A stretch of DNA of 64,000 nt from assembly GCA_030272585.1 (NCBI GenBank), contig BSYQ01000003.1, positions 186,001 to 250,000 of the forward strand, written 5' to 3'. Numbering within the stretch: the stretch's first letter is position 1; every line of letters starts with the position of its first letter. Positions 36,212-48,900 of the stretch are shown piece after piece. The position numbers were made by a program, and so were the translations under genes. The notes under the pieces are model-generated. The model made no database searches, was not told the origin of the DNA, and saw only the letters and a list, made by a program, of their open reading frames with translations. Source of the stretch: Bryopsis sp. KO-2023 (taxonomy: Eukaryota > Chlorophyta > Ulvophyceae > Bryopsidales > Bryopsidaceae).

Positions 36212-38748
36212 CTAAACAAAAGTGTCTGATTTTGCCTTGTCAATGCCTTCATCATCTGACGTGGGTGCATGGGCAGGTATTAACGGCTCCCTTGCATCCT
36301 CATTTCCACTACTTACATCTTTTTCACAGGCAGGAGTTGCCTTGAAAGAAAACACCAGAATCATTACTTGGCTGGATGCTCAGTTTCGATGATCAAAAAC
36401 TAAGAGTCAAAGTTAGAGAAAATCTGATGTGACTAGGAATTTGTCACATCATTAAACGTGTCATTGTCCAAATTCACAAATCCAAGATTTCTGTGGCAAC
36501 AATAATCACTCCAATATTCTTTTCGAAGCTTTTTTTTTTGGGGGGGGGGGGGAGGTGGAAGGGTATCCAAAAGCTGGATCCCTCCTCGTGCACTCAAGGC
36601 TTTCTTGTAAATATCTTCCCAGATGTGAAAATTTAACAGTAAGAGAGATGGTATATTAAAATTGTGAGTTGCTTTCCTGGGCATTACCTGTTGTTGCTCT
36701 TTGGCCTTGGCAATGATTACGAGAATTAATCCAGCGAGAATACTGAACATACAGAGAAAGAGCCAAACGCTGAATCTTTCACCCAGAACCAGCGAAGCCA
36801 AAATTACAGTGGTCAATGGCTGAATGGAAGTATACATTGCAGGCATCAAGGCCGCACAATGCTTGATCTATCAACACAAAAGAGAGAATATATTTATAAC
36901 ACTTTTCACAAAGGTTGCAGTCTTATCTTAATTTTTCTGGCTTCCACCCATGATGTCATACATTTGAAAGAAAAAAGACTGAATATCCCGATCCATTTCT
37001 TGACGTCTGCCTCATGAAATTTTGGTGGAGGGGAAATTTTGAAGCTTTCAATAGGATGCAGCATATCAACTCACCAGCCAAGACATCGCCACATGCACTC
37101 CAGAAGAAACGACAAGTCCACAATATATCTCCACCAGCCAAACCCAATAAGGAATTTCACTCCATTTCACATCAGAAATTTGCATCGCACCAAGTGGCAA
37201 CATGAACAACAAGCCCCAGACCGCTGCTCGGAAATAAGCATACGTGGGGATTGGTTTTGACTTCAACAACTGGCTCATCACTATCTGCATGGTCCCCAAA
37301 AAATTAGCGCTAAGAAGACGCAGTGACTGCATCCTTGAATCTACACAGATCCAGGTTCTACAAACAAAAATACGTTCGTTCAGGTGGCATTCACTTTTGG
37401 AAAAAAAAAATGATAGCACGAGGAAGGGGTGCAGGTTCTGGATATCTGCCTACCAAATATGTGGACCAGCCAGTTGTTTGAAGAAACATGAAAACCACTC
37501 CCCAGACCGTATCAGCATGGAAATCCTTTTCCGTGACCCAAGCAATGGCGATGGACCCGGAAACTGCCAGGAAGGCTCCGATGACCTTGAACACCATACA
37601 CAATTATGGAGGATACATAATCATACCACTTAGTGCTTCAGCAATGCCTTCTCCAGACACCTCTCCCAAATCGTCTTCCCCGAACGAACTACATTTCAAA
37701 ATTGCCTCAAAATTCCAGGTGTGTAGACAATACCCGCCCTCAACTGTGGATTTCACTAACAACATTTTCCCCTAATGTAACCGGACTCCCTCACATCCTT
37801 CTCTTGTCTATATATTTTGTAGTTTTTCTTTTTTTTTATTCTTCCCATGCAAGTCCCCTGGGCCATCCTTTTTCAAGCTGACAAGTGAAATAGAAGCGAG
37901 GCAAGATCAAAAGCACCCATACTCAAATATTCAAACACGTGCATTGGAGCATCATCATACCTTCAGCGGACCAATACGTTCCAAGCCGAGGATCCCTGAC
38001 AGCAGCATTGTGATAATTGTGCTCAGGGGAAGCATCATGCCCACAATCCCAGCACCCATCAGCTTGTTTGCTGCAAAAATCACGGATTGTGCAATTCCAA
38101 TTCCAGAGATTCCAATCATGATCAGTCGCCCATTATCTCCCCATGTCAGGTCCACTCGCTTCTCCTGTCAATCCATACTCATTGTAACACCCATCTGTAC
38201 GCATGCAATATCAAGACAAACCACCTAGCAGAGAGGGCTTTCCATTCAGATGCTGGACTCGGAGCTTCTTAGACCTGTACCTTAAGAGTAATGAGATACA
38301 TGAACGGCAACCCGATCATGAGCCGAATCACAGAAAAAACATAAGGGGGCAGATGCTCCAATGCTGGCCTTGAAAAGACTGGCGGGAAAAAATAAGAATG
38401 TTCAGTCATTCAGACATCATCCCATTTAAGTGAACAACTGAACGATTTTCATGCACTCAATGACCAAGCATCCAACAAGAATTATTGATCTCCCATCAAC
38501 TGCCTAGCTGTGGTTCCTGTTGTGAATTTCTGGCTGAAGGAGTGCCTGCCAAGATTTGGCACCTTCAATGATCGGATATGCATGCGCACAAAACCAACTG
38601 TATACATTCAGGAGAATATGACTCCAGCTCAGTATGGAATCCACCAGGACGTACCATGCATCCCAGAAAAAAGCCATGAGGCGGTTATGAACGAGACATG
38701 AATGACTAATAGCGAAGGCTTTCTATATTGTTGTATTAACCAGTTCAT
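36212..38748 (-). CDS. WAT1/EamA-family membrane transporter, copy B
   Basis: Seven exons give 348 residues: 38655-38748, 38281-38378, 37961-38164, 37454-37585, 37075-37284, 36688-36867, 36212-36340. The ATG at 38748 starts MNWLIQQYRKPSLLL. The protein has about ten hydrophobic helices in two EamA halves, including SFITASWLFSGMH, PPYVFSVIRLMIGLPFMYLI, GIAQSVIFAANKL, WVTEKDFHADTVWG and YTSIQPLTTVILASLVLGE. Exon lengths and phases match copies A and C exactly for the 98-, 204-, 210- and 180-nt exons, so these are paralogues with a retained intron pattern. The tail has REPLIPAHAP, the counterpart of PLLPxH in the other copies. Export of small organic solutes is the family role; substrate unknown. 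Confidence 0.88.
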
Positions 38749-39590
38749 TCTGTTCGCTCGCTGCCCACTCTTTTCCGGGTCGGAAACAGAGGGTGCGTGG
38801 CGGTCTTAGAAACGTCGCCGGATGATGAAGAGGGGTGCATGCACAGGTATTGGGGATTGTTGGAGCGAATCAAGGTTTTAGATGAAGCAGAGTGCGAGTT
38901 CCGTATACATCCGGTACTGCACGTGCATTGTATTGATTTTATTTTTTATGAGTTGCTCCGTCATGGATCAGGTTCTTGACGTCCTCGTCGTTTCCGTCCA
39001 AACGTCGACCGCAGAGTGAAACTTATGTGTGTGATCATGATGTGCGAGCGCATTGCGGGCCGCCTTTTTATCGTTCGGAAGTGACAAGAAGCGGGGTGCA
39101 GGCTCCTGAGAGTTCACATTCCAAAAGCTGTAAAATGTAGGTGTAAGCGATCCACAACGGGTATGCAAGTTGAGAGCACATGCAAAAACTCACAGAAAAA
39201 ACAGGTTTTTCTGCCTGATTTACACAAGCCCTACAACACAATGGAGTGTTTTTCCTGGTGTACCCCACCAGAGAAGCCTCACAATGTCTCAATCAATTAT
39301 TCCACCCTCAAATCGAAAAAAAAGTCGTCACGTGGGATGGTGTCATGTCCGACTTGGCTACATTGGACGCATGTGCGGCGCCTTGACTGCGAAGGGCTTG
39401 CGCCGACCTCCACGACTGTTTTGTGCACGCAAGAACAAGAACAAGAAGTTAGAAGTTTTCTTCCCAGGGCAAGAACTTTTTCTTCGATCCCCTTGCTCTC
39501 TCGCATTAGTCTTGTAGATATTTTTGGCTTCTTTCTCGAATTCAATCGAATCCCGATTTTTCTGCTGTTCTGGCACCATTTACTTTCCAG
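38749..39590. other. Divergent intergenic region
   Basis: Upstream of transporter copy B (-) and the Cys-rich gene (+). A plus frame around 38797-38979 lacks an ATG in context and is not called, though an upstream exon of the Cys-rich gene could lie here. Confidence 0.45.
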
Positions 39591-40954
39591 ATGCAGGGAC
39601 AGAACAATGCTGCATCGATGCACATCATGAGGGATCAGTCCGATCTTCTTGATGAAAAACTCGCAGGCCAGGTTTTTGTTTATTTGGTGCTCTTTGCCAT
39701 GCAGTTTCCCTCAATATTAACTCAAGAGTTCAGGGGAAATTATCATTTCTCTTTTCACCATCTGCCGGAATATATCATTAGTATGTGACAAAAGTATTTT
39801 GGAGTCCTTTTCACCGGATGTTGTTTTATGTATTGATTATCTTGTTTTGATCTAGATCTTAAATTTGGATAATCCTCACTACAGATGTTATTGTGTGGGA
39901 GTGCCCTTCTCGAAGGAGCCGTCCATTGAAAACCGTGCCTTTTGCTACAAGGTACCATTACGAGTTCATTTTAAACGAGGTATATTTGTTTTTGTTCAGT
40001 TCAGTAAGTAGAGATTTTCGAGGGGAAAAAATAATTGAATTTGGAAAAACATTGAAGTTTTCCAGGATATGCTGTTCGATGAATCATTTCAGAAGTTTTT
40101 GTATTAGCATTTATCAATTGTTATGTGAGAATATTTTTCCTCCTATTTCAAGAAATCCCTCCCTTATAAATTGCTTTTAGACAGATCTTCATTCAAGAAA
40201 AGCTTTCAGCTTGAATGACACTGACATTTTTTCCCTCAGTGTATGTGTTACGTGTGCGATCTTCCAGCAAAGGAATGTAACGGATGGGGAGACGGTAAGT
40301 TTTCGTCAGGAAATCAATTTCTTTGTTGTGTTTTCTTTCTGCAGTTCTTCTAATTTTCACATTCTGGAAATCTTTCATCAGTGATTGCAGCAACTTGAGT
40401 TCTGAATACAGACAATGTTTGTGAGTTTTTTTGCTTTCTGACCACATCCTTTTATGTCAGGCACATCCACTGATGATCATTGTCACGCGTTCGAAACGCA
40501 ACTTTGGTCGGATCTCAAGGGTCTGACTAATGGAAGGTGTAATGACAGTTAACAAAAGCTACTTCCAACTCCAGCAGATTTTGTTTTTAACAGATGGATG
40601 GCAGTAGTGTGGCATAAGGCTAAAAATTAGTAGTGGTGATCATTCTTGAATTGGACCAGCAGATATCTTAAGGCCATTTTTCTTAGATGAGTTACATGTT
40701 GTGATATTCTCGAAGACTGTCATTTTCGGGTGGCAGATGGCTGACAATGTAATCATTGAATCAAAGGTTCTACGGTCCTTTCTCTGGAATCAGTCAAGTG
40801 TCTGAATTCAATTTGGAACTCTTCCTTTTCTTTCAATAAAAATTGTAACCTTTTTCAGAATATAAAGGTTTGCTTGTCACAACACCACCAAGCTGGTAGG
40901 CTAGCCTGGGCCAGACTTCTCGTGGAAAAAGATAAGCAAGTCAAACAGTGGAAG
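39591..40954 (+). CDS. Cys-rich CYVCD/DHCHA protein (3' end unresolved)
   Basis: Exons 39591-39671, 39856-39951, 40240-40294 and 40461-40520 (or to 40536) join in frame. They read MQGQNNAASMHIMRDQSD, then NPHYRCYCVGVPFSKEP, then FCYKCMCYVCDLPAKECNGWGD, then DDHCHAFETQLWSDL. The order CYVCD, a Trp, and DxHCHA followed by W..L is found in plant proteins usually annotated only as hypothetical; the Cys and His residues suggest a small zinc-binding fold (inference). A further possible exon is 40859-40954 (RLAWARLLVEKDKQVKQWK), but its phase 0 does not fit the GTCTGA donor at 40521. The true start may also lie in an upstream exon, since an AG directly precedes the ATG. Confidence 0.55.
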
Positions 40955-41765
40955 GTAACCCCACCAGGAACCCTTCCTCTGTTTCTGGTGGAATGTTCTT
41001 TTCAACATTACAGCGTAACTTACTGCGCTAGCAAGTTGTTTTGAACCTTTGAACTCAACCAGACAAGGAATAGAGGGGTTGCATGGAATTGTTTACTCGA
41101 AACAACAGAACGGAATAAACACGTTCGAACACGAGTGATTTTCGGAGATTCGAATAATCCTCCACCCAACGATGTGACAGAGATCCACTCAATGAACATG
41201 GTCCCCCCCAGCAGCAGGGCTGCGAACGTGAAGATAGTCCAAGGCACCGCTGGCTGCGCGCTCCAACACCCGTGATTTTGACCGTGAAGCGTCCCGCCGC
41301 CACTTCAAGGTGTTGAATCGAGCCGATTTCGCACTGTGGCAAAAGCGAAGCGCTTTGTTCACCTAATTTGTAGTTTTGAAAATGCTGCATTCCTTCTGAA
41401 TTGGCCAACTCTTGGAACCGCGCTTTGTTGCTGATCAAGTTGTCCAAAATCTTCCAGACGTCCAGAAATAAAACCGATTTTCCATGACTGATCGGATTTT
41501 CGCTGTTGGCGGCAGACTGAGGGATGCCGCCGCAACGTTTTTTCCCCGCATGGACCCATTAACAGTCTGTTGGGGAGGATTTCGAGTGTTTCTCATAAAT
41601 CGACAGAACATCTCTTTTCAAATCAGTAACATGTTAATATGGAAAGAAAGGCTTCGCCAAGTAGAATCAACATTTGAGAAATTTGTGTCTTGGTTTTTCC
41701 GACAGCAGAATTTTCCTCAAATTGAAGCATTTGAGAGGGACTGTTGACTGTCCCCTGGCCAAAAA
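40955..41765. other. Intergenic or unresolved exons; possible small minus-strand gene
   Basis: On the minus strand a frame around 41055-41530 reads VLFLDVWKILDNLISNKARFQ ... QHLEVAAGRFTVKITGVG and, one frame over, AVPWTIFTFAALLLGGTMFIEW, which looks like a membrane helix. The frame change has no room for an intron and no start codon was found, so no gene is called. Confidence 0.35.
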
Positions 41766-44700
41766 ATGAGTTCCAAACGCCTGCTGTTTTTGACAGCAAC
41801 ACTCTTTTTCGGATTAATTGTGGATGTGGCATTCTGCAAATATGACTTTATCGTGGTGGGGGCTGGGGCATCCGGGTGCATAGTTGCTCCAGGTTTAGCT
41901 GGAACTGGAAAGAAAGTTTTGCTGCTGGAAGCTGGAATTCCAACAGCTTGGAAATTTGGGGGTCGGGAACAGGCAGACTTTTTTGCCAGACACAAGGGCC
42001 AGAAGAATTTCACCGTTTTTGATATGCCCGGAATGACTGCCAAACTCAGAAAATTGAAGAGCTATTGGTGGGAAAACATTCCATGGGCATTACAAGGTGG
42101 GTGGATGGGACGGACCTGTCATATAAAAACTTTCTAAGATAAACAAAATAATGCACAGAATGAGCAAGGCAAGGGACCATCTCAGTAGGTTTTTTTTTCC
42201 CAATAAGGAATAAAATTGTGACACACTGGGTGCAAAGGTGTTTTCAGGCCATCCACCACAGTCCTGAAATTTGTGTAAGCAATAACACCAAAGGTGCCTC
42301 TAAATGAACTTATAATACATAATTCTGGTGTCTAATCCACAAGCGCAGACTAGTCCAAACTCCGATTTTTCAAAAACACGGCTGGATCAGCCATTTCAGA
42401 TTGTCAAATAATTGGTGCTGCACTATATGTGTCTGCATATATTTCTTGCCCATAGGGAAGGGGATAGGCGGAAGCGGAATGATGAATGGTGGTCTGACCA
42501 TGATGCCCCCACCCAGTGATTTTGACAGCTGGCCAAATGGATGGCAATTTGAGTCTATGGAGTACTTTTTCAAAGAAACCTTCAAGAAACTGAGGCTGAC
42601 CACCACCCCCTCAGCTGATGGGATATTCTACACCCAAGGTGCAGGGGAGGCCTTCGACAAATTGGCAAAGAATCAGTTGGGGCTGGAAAAAGTTCCTCTG
42701 AACATGACGTCAGAAGGCAGAATGGGTACCTCATCCATGCTGGATGTTAGTGCAATGGGTGGCGAGAGAATGGATGCCTGTCTGGTAGGGGGCCTTCTAT
42801 AATTAGTTCTTCCACACAGTAATATTTTTGTGGCCTATAAAAGATCTGTGATTTTTCATCAGGCATATCTTGCCCCAGGTCTGGAGGAGCACAAGAACTT
42901 GGAACTAAGAACAGGGGCTGAGGTAAAGTTCATTCGAATGAATGGAAACTCAGAAGCAAGCCACGTGGTGTTGACCTCCGGGGAAGAAATTCTTCTGAAT
43001 TGGAAGGGCTCGGTTGTTCTCACAGCTGGGCCTTTAAACACTCCCAAGCTGTTGCTGAGATCTGGGATAGGGCCTGTCTCTCATTTGGAAAGTCTGAGAA
43101 AAGAGGGGCTGATGCTGAATGGGCAACAGTTCTGGGTGGAAAATGGGGCCGTAGGGAGGTACATGCACGATCATACCTATTCATTGATGAATTTCAAGGT
43201 TCCGAATGGCGGGAATTTCTCATTTCGGTGAGTGCTGATTTGAAAAGGACTATGCAGAATTCTGCATGTTAAAATTTGTCTCTTTGAGGCAGAAAGCCAA
43301 ACTCACGTAGCCAAAAATCAACAGAAAGAAATCAATTTTTTCTCTTCTGTGTGTTTCGGAGATCGTTCTTTTACCATGCATTTTTGAAAAACAATGACAG
43401 CCATTTATTATTTGTCTTAAGCAATTTCACCCAATTCCATAAGAGAAATTATCAGCCGAACATCCTGTTCGAAGAGGAAAATGAAATAAAAATGACTGGA
43501 CTTGAGGGTGCCATTTCAAATTCTATTTCTTGCTTTTGAATCGATCTTTGTAGACCTAAGGATTGATTTCTTTTTTTTGAGTGGGGGTTCCCAGGTACAA
43601 TATTGACAAATATGATGAATCAGCACTGGCTAAGTATTTCCAAGATAGGACCGGCCCTTATGCTCAATATGGGGCTGTTAGATTGGCGTATCTGGCCCGG
43701 CCCAACAATCCACAGCCAGAAGTGGAGCTGCTGGTGATGCCTTCAGGGCAAGAGGGGTCCGGAGACGAACGAGATTGCGATTCTTGTTACAGAATTTTGC
43801 TTATGTTGATGAACCCCAAGGCCAGGGACCATTTCAAATTGAAAATCAAGGGGGAAGAGTGCGATTGTGGGAACGCTAGCTGTAAAATCGGGGATGTTTG
43901 CAAGCCGAATTTGTACCTTGCAGAAAAGCAAGATAGGGAGACCATGACATGGGCGCTCAAAAAGGTAGTGCTGAATTCTTTCTTGTTGGAATTTTTCATT
44001 ATTTTTTTGGTATCAGTTCAAATAATTATCTCAGGCCCTATGCTGTATCCAATCCTGATACTTGCAAGTATCAATGATCTCCATGATCGTTTGTGGATAT
44101 GAATATGTTTTTCCAGCGAATGCATCTTTTGGCAGGGAACAGATTTTAGGAACAGTATGGTAGCATAATATCTCTTGTCAAGAGTTTGCCTTCACTATTT
44201 TATTTTCCAGCCCATTTTATTTAAAGAGAGTGTCTTTCAATTCTACCCTGTTTTTCGTTTTTCTCGAGGAAGGGTGAGAAAACTATTTTTTTTTATCATG
44301 AGGGTCCTTCACTCATGGACGTTGCTATTGGAGCTTAGATCCTTCAGTTTAGAATTGATTTCTTAACATTTGACATCTGATGGAAATAACAGACCAACAG
44401 CATAGCCTCCACAGTTCTCCTTTTATTTCTTTGGGAAAAACGATGCTCCCGGCCGGTAGGGTTGACCCAAACTTGTTCTGTAGGAGCCGTTGTGGAGCTC
44501 GAATCGGTATTTTAAGTCAATTTGGGTGGTGGTCTTCCAGGTCGCAGAGGCTGCAAATGCTGAAGGCTACAAAATGTTAATGCCATCGGGTGCAGACGAC
44601 GCGTCCATCCAAGAATACCTCGACAAAATGCCGGTAGCAAAACTGGGCGCCAGCCATTTCGCAGGGACCTGCGCAATCGGGGCCTGCGTTAGCGAACAGC

Positions 44701-45074
44701 TGAACGTCTACGGGACTGGAAACGTTTACGTCGCTGACTCCTCCATTATTCCGGAGCCATTGCACGGACACAACGTGGGACTGGTTTTCGCAATCGGGCT
44801 GAAAGCGGTGGAGGACATCAAAAACGCTCGACATGATGCAGAAAAGAGTGATTTCCACGGAGCACCGAAACGCTATGTCCCCGTTTCGGATGTGGAAACG
44901 ACCTCCGAGCGTGTGTGGAGGAAGTCTTCTTCGTTTCCAGTTTGGCCTGTTGTGTTGGTGGTGGGCGTCGTGGTGATGTTCGCTTACAGGTTGTTTCCTT
45001 TCAATTTGTTGAGCAAATCAGGGAAGAAGCCCCTGCTTGGGTTCAAGAAAGTCCCTAAAGGCCCTCCAGTCTAG
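41766..45074 (+). CDS. GMC-family FAD oxidoreductase with signal peptide and C-terminal membrane anchor
   Basis: Five exons, 41766-42096, 42456-42784, 42863-43227, 43595-43964 and 44541-45074, give 642 residues. A signal peptide (LLFLTATLFFGLIVDVAFC) is followed at once by the FAD-binding motif YDFIVVGAGASGCIVA and the LLLEAG strand. Then come the GMC signature 1 region GKGIGGSGMMNGGL, signature 2 GPLNTPKLLLRSGIGP, and the C-terminal catalytic block ASHFAGTCAIG with ADSSIIPEPLHGHNVG, where the His of HFAGTC and the second His of LHGHN are the expected active-site pair. Residues about 440-480 hold a Cys cluster (CDCGNASCKIGDVC). Near the end is a transmembrane helix PVVLVVGVVVMFAYRLF and a basic tail. 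It probably oxidises an alcohol or sugar outside the cell or in an endomembrane lumen; cellobiose dehydrogenase-like enzymes are the nearest known type. Confidence 0.85.
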
Positions 45075-46411
45075 ATCTATAACCCATGAATGCTTGGCAA
45101 CCTTAGCATTGACGGTAAATAAGCAACAAGGGCAAGAGCGAGCCAACCAAAGAAGATTGCAGCAAATTCTTGAATGGATCCAGGACTGGAATCAGTTGGG
45201 TTGGAATTTGAGGGGGCAACAGAGGGGTCCTGGTGAGAAAAGAGTTATTGTTTTGATAGGTACTACAGATGGCGACTCTCTTTTTCTAAGATTGGGGTTA
45301 GGGAATTCTGTACAGCAGAAGAATAGACAGCTATTTTGGGGTGGTATGGAAGGGGTTTCGCCATCACTCCTGTACTCTGGATATGAGTGAGGTTCAATCG
45401 TGACAGAACTGGGTTAGTTTCATGACATTGAATTCTTTTCGTTGACCTTGACGGACGTTGGAAGGAATTTTATGTAGAATCGATAAGATCGTTTTTGCCA
45501 AGCCCAACAGCGTTTTTTATATGCAAGTTCTGGTGTTTTAATTTGCTAGTTCTTTTCTCTCAGAAAATGATCGAATCAGGCTTCGTACAGTTGTCTGGCA
45601 CCTCGATCACTGTGAAATAGTCCACAGGATTATGCCCATTCGAATAGAGTTTCAGAAACAAAGATCTGGGTTGAATCACAGACGACGTGAACAAACAATT
45701 AATTATTGACACTGCACACAAGCGAACGGTGGAAATATGAAGCAAAAGTCTAAATCGACTGTTCAACATAGTAGGACCAATGAGTTCAAACAACACTGCT
45801 TTTACAAGCAACTTGTTGTGGAACATGTCGCTTATTTGGTTAGCACTAAGAGAAAGATAAGCACTATTGCAGGGATAGCCTGAGTTTCGAATCCTAGACA
45901 TGGCTGTACAGCCAACACCCTGAGATTTGAATCCGAACAAATTTGTTCGTGGAGTCCAATTGGGATTTGCAAGTCATCAACACTTCGAGAGCGTTACTTT
46001 GGCTTCTGCGTGTGCAGTGTGTTTTAGTTGCTTTCTGGAAACAATTGTTACGGAGGTGGTGGTGGCTGGTACTATCCATACTACCCATACGGACCAAGCT
46101 TTAGTGACTTTCGGTCTAGTGGTCTTTTCCGAGGTCTTTTGTACTCTCTTCTGTCTTGGGTTTCAACCAGCCTGTATATTTTGACCCAAAAGTGAGCGCG
46201 CGAAACACTACGATGTGTAATGTACAACTGGTCGGTTATGTTGCTGTGAAAATAAGCACGTGCACGTTGCGCTATTTGCGTAGTCGTACTTGAGACGGGG
46301 GGAGGGACCCGCATTAAAATGAGACCGTGTCCAGCACCTCGTCGAATCGGGACAGTCAAGTTCATCACTCTTCCCCTTGACAGGACGCAAATTTCTTGCA
46401 CCAGCTCCTGA
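45075..46411. other. Intergenic
   Basis: Between the GMC gene and the first BTB-Gly gene. No gene seen; the last 300 bases are presumably the promoter of the latter. Confidence 0.5.
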
Positions 46412-47679
46412 ATGGTAGGAGGAAAGAGGGACGTTACGGTATCGGAACTGGTTGAGAACTTGTGTTGCGGCCAACTATTTTGCTTGCATCCTCAACGACA
46501 GGTGTTGGTGGAGAACTACACTGCCCACAACCAGAACTGGGCGGAATGCTTCAACGACCCGAAACGGAGCGATGTGGTTTTCGAAGCCAAAGATGGCCAG
46601 ACGTTTCATTGCGAGAAGTTCGTATTGAAGGTCGCCAGTCCATATTTCGAAGAGCTCTTTTCTTGCTGTGGGGATTCGACGAAATTCATACCTGTGAAAG
46701 ACGCGGACCCCGAGGCGCTGAAGTGGATTTTTTGAGGTCATGCTACACCGCGGATGGCGATTTGAATCACGACAACGTTGTGAGCGTTATGCTGGCCGCG
46801 AAATTGTTCGAAATGGATTGGGTGGAAAAGGCTTGCATGAAGTACCTCAAAGTGGACAGAGGCAAGCCAGTGGCCATCTTTGAGTACTCTTATGATAATC
46901 AGAAATGGCAGGAATGGAAAGTCCCTGAATCCGGCTGGTATCACATCGTTGCCATGGGGGCTAAAGCCACAGATCAACCCCAAGCGGATGCTCAGCTACA
47001 AAAGTCAAAGGGTGGGGAGGGTGCGATCATAGCCGGGTCGTTTCAACTCAACGCTGGTGATATTGTCCAATTGTTGACTGGGGGAATGTCGAGGGAGTGG
47101 GTACAACCCAACTACGTAAACATGTATACAGGAGGAGGTGGAGGGACTTTTGTGGCTTTTAAAGATAAAGAGTTGTCCTTGCTCTTAGCTGCGGGAGGTG
47201 GAGGCGGGATTTATCAAAAGCTGTATGGTGCAGATGCCAGCCTGAGTGAGAATGGAATTGGTTCGAGTCCAAAAACACCAGGTGGGAAAAATGGAGGGAA
47301 TGGAACAACTTATGGTGACTTTAAAGGGGGATTAGGATGGAAAGCAGGGCCAGCAGCCCTGGCAAAGCCAAGGGGTACAGGTCCCTTGGATAGTGGTGGT
47401 TTTGGTGGCGGGGGGGCTTGTTGTGGTGGTGGTGGTGGCTACTCTGGAGGAGGTGCTGGTTGGGAGAACCCTTGTGCTCCAGGTGGTGGAGGTGGTAGCT
47501 TTGTTGCATCAAAGGCCGTTAACGTATGGAAAAAAGTGGGGAGCCTTGGTCATGGAAAGGTTTACATATGGAGGGGTAAAGAGGTGCCCAGTGAAGAAAC
47601 ATTTTTCTTAAAACGATTTGGAGATATTGGGGAGAAGGACAATGGGGAGCCCATTGATACTTGGGAGATGTTGGATTGA
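46412..47679 (+). CDS. BTB plus ALK/LTK-type glycine-rich domain protein, copy 1 (apparent frameshift)
   Basis: The first coding exon is ATG alone (46412-46414), then an 87-nt intron, then one exon from 46502 to 47679. A BTB domain covers about residues 10-115 (RSDVVFEAKDGQTFHCEKFVL, SPYFEELFS, YTADGDL, AKLFEMDWVEKACMKYL). Next comes WKVPESGWYHIVAMGAKA, which begins a domain resembling the glycine-rich domain of ALK/LTK receptors (Pfam Gly_rich/PF12810 type): LNAGDIVQLLTGGMS, YTGGGGGTFVAFKDKELSLLLAAGGGGG, GGFGGGGACCGGGGGY, then GSFVASKAVN and HGKVYIW. The tail is GEPIDTWEMLD. At 46728-46735 the frame breaks: six T where copies 2 and 4 show the codons ATT-CTG or ATT-TTG. So this is a pseudogene or a sequence error. 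Function unknown; BTB domains often pair with cullin-3. Confidence 0.82.
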
Positions 47680-48450
47680 ACAATGAAACAAGGGGAAACA
47701 GGTGGGGAAATGAGAAAACTAGGATTGATTGGAGTTGATTTTTTTCTTCAAGCCTTCTGAAAATGAAGAGAGGAAGCATGTTTTGAAACACTGATTGATT
47801 TTGGTTTTCGGGGGGCTTTTTGGAAATCAGTACTTGTGTAGATTCAGGGGGAGTCTTGTTATTGTTTGCTGGAAGCAAGGAACTGCCAAGGATGCAATGT
47901 ATCCAATTTCTTTTCTTCATTCTTCTGAACAATTATATATACTGCATCTGTTCTTACTGTTGGTTGTATGGATTCACCCATTCACCCAATCGGGTGATCT
48001 GCAGATGCCAGTGTACCGGTATTGAGACAAAAAGCACCAGCAGGATGCCCAGGAAAAAAAGCCAAGAAAAAACACAGAATTTCCCTCCTTGTGTTTGATC
48101 AAATATTTCCCCACAATGGGAGGAAACTACCCCATCCTGGATTTTGTACTCTTCCAACTGATTCATCACCAAGGTTTGCTCTATCCAACAAGGTGTTTAG
48201 TCCAAAAGTTCTCAGGAGTGAATGGGCTCCCCATTGTCTCGGCTTCCCTCACCAGTGTCTCCAACATGTTTCAAGAAGGAGCTTTCTTCGGAAGGAACCT
48301 TTTTGCCGTTTTCTTTTTTTGTGTCTTTTCTTGTTCGGATATTTAGACACATGGCACAGAGACAGTACTCAGGATTCGAAGAAGAAGTGTGAGATGATCG
48401 TTCAGCAAGTCATTTTACCTTGGTCGCCGGGTGGGCTACTTGTTCTTGCA
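47680..48450. other. Intergenic left of CACTA element
   Basis: No gene seen. The last three bases, GCA (48448-48450), form the left target duplication of the CACTA element. Confidence 0.55.
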
Positions 48451-48900
48451 CACTAGTAAAAAAACGGCCAAAATACACGGTTTTTTAAGTACTGAAACTA
48501 CACGGTTTGCTAGGGTTTCGTGTCCCAGGAGCATACACGTTTTGGGAAAGAAAACACGGTTTTTGAGTGTGCCATGGCAACATACACAGTTTGTGACGTC
48601 CGGAACGCTCGCATACACGATTTTGAAAACCGTGTATCTGCATACACGATTTGGGAAAGAAAACACGGTTTTTGAGTGTGCCATGGCAACATACACGGTT
48701 TGTGACGTCCGGAACGCTCGCATACACGATTTTGAAAACTGTGTATCTGCATACACGGTTTGGGAAAGAAAACACGGTTTTTGAGTGTGCCATGGCAACA
48801 TACACGGTTTTGAAAACCGTGTATGTGCATACACGATTTGGGAAAGAAAACACGGTTTTTGTAGTGCGACATCGAAACATACACGGTTTCACATATCGTA
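48451..48900. repeat. Left subterminal repeat array of CACTA element
   Basis: At least a dozen copies of TACACGGTTT and close variants, direct and inverted, within 450 bp. There is also a higher-order unit of about 120 bp containing GAGTGTGCCATGGCAACA that occurs three times (near 48567, 48677 and 48783). Confidence 0.88.

Noticed and set aside
41055-41447. Minus-strand gene with a membrane helix upstream of the GMC gene
   Set aside because: The two promising stretches are in different frames without room for an intron, and no start codon was found; left as unresolved.
48451-48900. CRISPR-like array of evenly spaced short repeats
   Set aside because: Repeats are 10-mers in both orientations with unequal spacing, lie just inside CACTA ends with a target duplication, and the DNA is eukaryotic.
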